Source of the DNA: Rutpela maculata
Taxonomy: Eukaryota > Arthropoda > Insecta > Coleoptera > Cerambycidae
DNA length: 64,000 nucleotides
Assembly (NCBI GenBank): GCA_936432065.2
Contig: OW386290.2
Span: 138,023,677-138,087,676, forward strand
Direction of reading: 5' to 3'
Shown: one piece after another, positions 61,216-64,000 of the stretch
Position numbering within the stretch: the stretch's first letter is position 1
Layout of the letters: every line of letters begins with the position of its first letter
Program-made: the position numbers and the translations under genes
The notes under the pieces: model-generated
Seen by the model: the letters and a program-made list of their open reading frames with translations, nothing else
Database searches by the model: none
What the model was told of the DNA's origin: nothing

Positions 61216-64000
61216 ATTCGTCCAAACAAGTAAACTTGTCTCTTGTGAATATGGGCCTTAAGGGCCGGCAATTTATATTGCGGACCTGTGAAAAATTGAA
61301 CGTATTTCATCGTAATCAAAGTACTAGGTTCTTCGGTTTGACTGTAGTTGTAGATGAAAGGATTGGATTGATACAGTCGGCGAGAGTTTTCCCATTGAGC
61401 GTTGCGGTGCGCGCACTCAGAAAAAAAAACCCGAATCGCATTGTAATCAAACCGGCCAAAGTTTGTGGCAAATGTTTTCAATTGTCCAAAAAATGGAAGA
61501 AATACAATTGGCGAGAATTTTGAAAGAGGGGAGGTAGAGTTATTGGGGCAATCATGAGCATAAAATCCAGGTTTACACTGTAAATATCGTCAAACAATGA
61601 ATTTAAGCTAAAAACTATCGCCTAAATTTTTACATACTCCAAACACCTATAAAACATTATCATTATATTATCGCCGATTATTGGGGGGGGGGGGGGGATT
61701 TTTTCTTTCATAAAAGTAAAAAGAAAAATCGAGAAAATTCCTATCGAAATTTTCTAGTCCTATACTCATATTTTCCAATAAAATGGAGATGAAAAGAGTA
61801 GTTTCGAGGGAGTCAAAATCCTTCTTTGTACATATTCGTTCCCATCGCTGTAGAAAAATTTTTTCGGTTTTATCCGAAATTAACTTTTATTAAAATTTAA
61901 GGGGCGAATTTGCCCCTCACCCCCACCCCTGTGTAGAAGAAAGGGATGAATAACCGTTACAACATCATGTCTTCAAAAACATGTAATCAAAAACTTATCT
62001 ACAAGACGAATGATATTTTGATTAAAATCAATCAGTTTGCAGTGAAGATTCTCGTTTTCACCCCTTGTAGGGGTGGTTTCAGCGTTTTTTTTTGAGGTTG
62101 AATAATCAAGAATAAAATGACACTAGAGATTTCTGCTCAAAAAAATGCTCGAAATTGCAATAGACGGCAATATAGTTAAAGTTACTACGATTCACCCCCA
62201 AAGGGGTAGTTTTTGGGGGGTTGATATTAATAAAAATTCTCGCCGATGATAATATATTGTTTTATAGGTAGCCCAGTCAATGAACGTTCAATAAGGGGGT
62301 CTAGAGGGAAATGCCGAGATCACAATTTTTGACTTGTGTTTGGACTATTTAGGAGGTAAACACACCAAAAGTCCCCGAACGTAGGAAGTGGGGGGATGCA
62401 GGGGGGCATGAAGAAGGTCCCGGTTTTTGGTTTTTCGCTCATATCTCGAAAACGGTTAGCCCTAATCAAAAAGTGGCTCTATGCAAAATTAAAGCTCACT
62501 AAATTTTCTACAATAATGTTTCTATTAATTATTTTCGTATCTGTTATGGTTCAGTAATGAATTGTATATCTTTTGACTGTATTCTAACTTTATTATAAAT
62601 TTATTATAAATTGAAAATAAATTTTAATAATCATCGTAGAAAAAAATTACTTGTACAGATATCCGTTTCACAGCAGACTGAACTGAAATATCGAATAAAA
62701 AATGTCTTTGCGACTGTAAGTGTGTGTGCGCGTATATATCTATGTGTGCGTGTATAGCGTTTCTTATAAAAACGATAACTTCTGTTAGACTTAAAATATT
62801 TGATTTCAATTTGGAACATATGTAAAACAGCATATTACCATAATCCCTATTGAAATTGGGCCATATCTGTAATACATGGTGATAACCGGAAGCCTACAAA
62901 CTCATACGTAAAATACGTTTTATTTTAATTTCAGGGCAAAATATTACTAAGCATACAAAAATAAGAAGATGTATAAGATTTCTAAACCGCAATATACTGG
63001 GTGTATGTTAGGCAAACCAACTTTATTTAAATTAGATGATATATCAGTGTTATCCTAAAATATGGAACATGGTATTTTTAATAACATTATTATGAAGTGA
63101 GAATTGTAGGCCTCTGGTTATCACTATGTATTACAGATATGGCCCAAATTCAATAGGGATTATTGTAATATACTGGTTTACATATGTTCAAATATATTAA
63201 GTCTAACAGAAGTTATCGTGTTTACAAGAAGCCGTATACACGCACACATAGATATACACGCATGCACACACTTACAGGCGCAAAGACTTTTTTTATTCGA
63301 TATTTCAGTTCAGTCTGTTGTGTAACAGATACGAAAAAAAATAATAGAAACATTATTGAAGAAAATTTAGTCAGCTTTAATTTTGCATACGGCCACTTTT
63401 TGATTAGGGCTAACCGTTTTCGAGATATGAGCGAAAAACCAAAAACCAGGACCTTCTTCGTGCCCCCCTGCATCACCCCACCTCCTACGTTCGGGGACTT
63501 TTGGTACGTTTACCTCCTAAATAGTCCAAACACAGCCCTCTAGTCAAAAATTGTGATCTCAGCATCACCCTCTAGAAACCATTCATTGACTGGACTAAGG
63601 GTGTTTGGAGTATGTAAAAATTTAAGCGATATCCTTGTTTGACGACATTTACAGTGTAACCTGGATTTTATGCTCATCATTGCCCCAATAACTCTTCATC
63701 CCCTCTTTCAAAATTCTCGCCAATTGTATTTCTTTCATTTTTTGGACAATTGAAAACATTTGCCACAAACTTTGGCCGGTTTGATTACAATGCGATTCGG
63801 GTGCGCGCACCGCAACGCTCAATGAGAAAACTCTCGCCGACTGTATCAATCCAATCCTTTCACCTACAACTACAGTCAAAGCGAAGAACCTAGTGGTTTG
63901 ATTACGATGAAATACGATCAATTTTTCACAGGCCCACAATATAAATTACTGGCCCTTAAGGCCCACACTCACAACAGAAAAGTTTGCTTGTTTGACGAAT
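61216..64000. mobile_element. Giant palindromic element reaching the window end
   Basis: attcgtccaaacaagtaaac at 61216 is inverted in the last bases of the window (…cttgtttgacgaat at 64000). Arms run inward through gggccttaag (61255/63955), ggggacttttggt (62390/63495) and gtctaacagaagttatcg (62785/63200) to a centre near 62990. The left arm has about 590 bp extra (61681-62265), bounded by atattatcgccgat and its inverse and starting with a G15 run: a later insertion. No known protein. Confidence 0.9.

Noticed and set aside
61191..61523. Open frames on both strands, repeated at 63649-63939
   Set aside because: They are mirror copies in the two arms of the palindrome without a recognisable domain.
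1..64000. CRISPR arrays, operons, rRNA genes
   Set aside because: No direct-repeat/spacer pattern, no ribosomal sequence, and the gene structure is eukaryotic with spliced exons.

Overview
The window is nuclear DNA of an insect, AT-rich and dense in repeats. The evidence is two insect-type odorant receptor (OR, 7tm_6) genes with spliced exons, piggyBac and Tc1/mariner (IS630-type) transposases, hAT and piggyBac MITEs, a tRNA-derived SINE and several non-LTR retrotransposons. A beetle seems likely to me, but the sequence alone does not prove it. Nothing prokaryotic is present.

The only host genes I can support are two paralogous ORs, tandem on the minus strand. The downstream paralogue (OR-A) has exons at 24331-24140, 10080-9608, 6773-6675 and 4637-4532; its last two exons are not visible and probably lie before base 1. 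The upstream paralogue (OR-B) is complete: six exons at 60393-60202, 51994-51522, 45130-45032, 44341-44236, 38078-37899 and 35665-35615. Their junctions are in phase and encode 366 residues. Corresponding exons have identical lengths (192, 473, 99 and 106 nt) in both genes. The genes spread over more than 20 kb each because their introns are full of mobile DNA.

Layout. 1-4530: a long-arm fold-back element, a tandem repeat and a MITE. 4532-24331: OR-A, whose introns hold a fold-back element carrying an LTR-like promoter (4.8-6.7 kb), a 4.3-kb mariner-type element split by another insertion (10.9-15.1 kb), hAT and piggyBac MITEs, a decayed piggyBac gene (17.9-20.2 kb), a SINE and a 2.7-kb fold-back (21.2-23.8 kb). 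24.6-35.6 kb, between the genes: a Crypton-like recombinase remnant, a fold-back, and two stacked LINEs, one split by an almost complete 2-kb palindrome and a hAT MITE. 35.6-60.4 kb: OR-B, whose introns hold a fold-back, two copies of a transposon with about 480-bp terminal inverted repeats and a cysteine-tailed protein, a LINE with RNase H, an array carrying hammerhead ribozymes (48.7-50.5 kb) and a second piggyBac. 61.2-64 kb: another giant palindrome running to the window end.

The most unusual items are the 1.84-kb array flanked by a 12-bp direct repeat, with one complete type I hammerhead ribozyme on each strand, and the long-TIR element encoding a protein that is not a recognisable DDE transposase. 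All coordinates and translations come from reading by eye; family names rest on motif recognition, not on database searches.
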